Origin: Rhea pennata
Taxonomy: Eukaryota; Chordata; Aves; Rheiformes; Rheidae
Direction of reading: 5' to 3'
Assembly (NCBI RefSeq): GCF_028389875.1
Contig: NC_084687.1
Location: 7,786,157 to 7,850,156 of the forward strand
DNA: 64,000 bases
Shown here: in pieces, positions 62,791 through 64,000 of the stretch
Position numbering within the stretch: the first letter of the stretch is position 1
How the letters are laid out: the number at the start of each line of letters is the position of its first letter
The notes under the pieces: model-generated
Databases searched by the model: none
The model's input: the letters and a program-made list of their open reading frames with translations, nothing else
Told to the model about the DNA's origin: nothing
Made by a program: the position numbers and the translations under genes

Positions 62791-62811
62791 TCACGGTTTA
62801 ATTTTCCATAA
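62791..62811 (-). CDS. PHTF1: PHTF1 terminal coding exon (six codons and stop)
   Basis: On the - strand, after acceptor CTTTTTAG, the sequence reads TTATGGAAAATTAAACCG then TGA, that is LWKIKP and stop. Joined in phase 0 to the exon at 63745-63870 it gives GFNIR-LWKIKP, matching the C-terminal pattern GF(N/K)LK-LWKIK(S/P) of PHTF1/PHTF2 proteins as I recall it. The length is tiny, but the splice site, phase and family ending all agree. Confidence 0.88.
   Translation of the reverse strand, partial: LWKIKP

Positions 62812-64000
<1,189 letters not shown>

Overview
The window is vertebrate nuclear DNA, most likely from a bird. It is AT-rich, has long introns and GT-AG splice sites, and carries few repeats; the recognisable mobile elements are CR1 LINEs, one of them with the avian-type 3' end (two copies of ATTCTGTG). 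No bacterial, plasmid or viral gene system, CRISPR array, tRNA or rRNA is visible.

Almost the whole window is one gene on the + strand: MAGI3, a membrane-associated guanylate-kinase-inverted scaffold. Position 1 lies inside intron 1; exon 1 (start codon and the N-terminal PDZ0 domain) is upstream and not included. Twenty coding exons, called exons 2-21 here, run from 18181 to the TGA at 59136-59138. All junctions are GT-AG, and joined in phase they encode about 1347 residues. In order: guanylate-kinase-like domain (exons 2-4), acidic linker (exon 4), WW1 (5-6), WW2 (6-8), PDZ1 (9-10), PDZ2 (10), PDZ3 (13-14), PDZ4 (15-16), PDZ5 (19-20) and a Ser/Lys-rich disordered tail (21). MAGI3 rather than MAGI1 or MAGI2 is called from the WW region (for example [19 protein letters not shown]), the PDZ1 start and the C-terminal ITPGPWKVPS block.

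Intron 20 contains an alternative terminal exon (57571-57620) that replaces the long tail with a short end, LAPSSVCPYVKPEQH, followed by an ATTAAA poly(A) signal. This matches the short MAGI3 isoform known in mammals.

The right edge holds the 3' end of a second gene on the - strand, PHTF1. Its penultimate coding exon (63745-63870) and a terminal exon coding only LWKIKP and a stop (62791-62811) are visible. MAGI3 and PHTF1 are convergent, as I recall for the human locus, with closely spaced 3' ends.

The rest is intron. It holds CR1 copies (introns 8, 19, 20), a decayed older LINE (intron 14), an (AC)24 microsatellite 149 bp before exon 16, several inverted repeats, homopolymer runs and a few candidate regulatory motifs. 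I found no unknown multi-gene system. The points most worth checking are isoform and RNA-processing features: the alternative terminal exon, two tandem splice donors, an inverted repeat next to a weak acceptor, a hairpin cluster, and the convergent gene ends.
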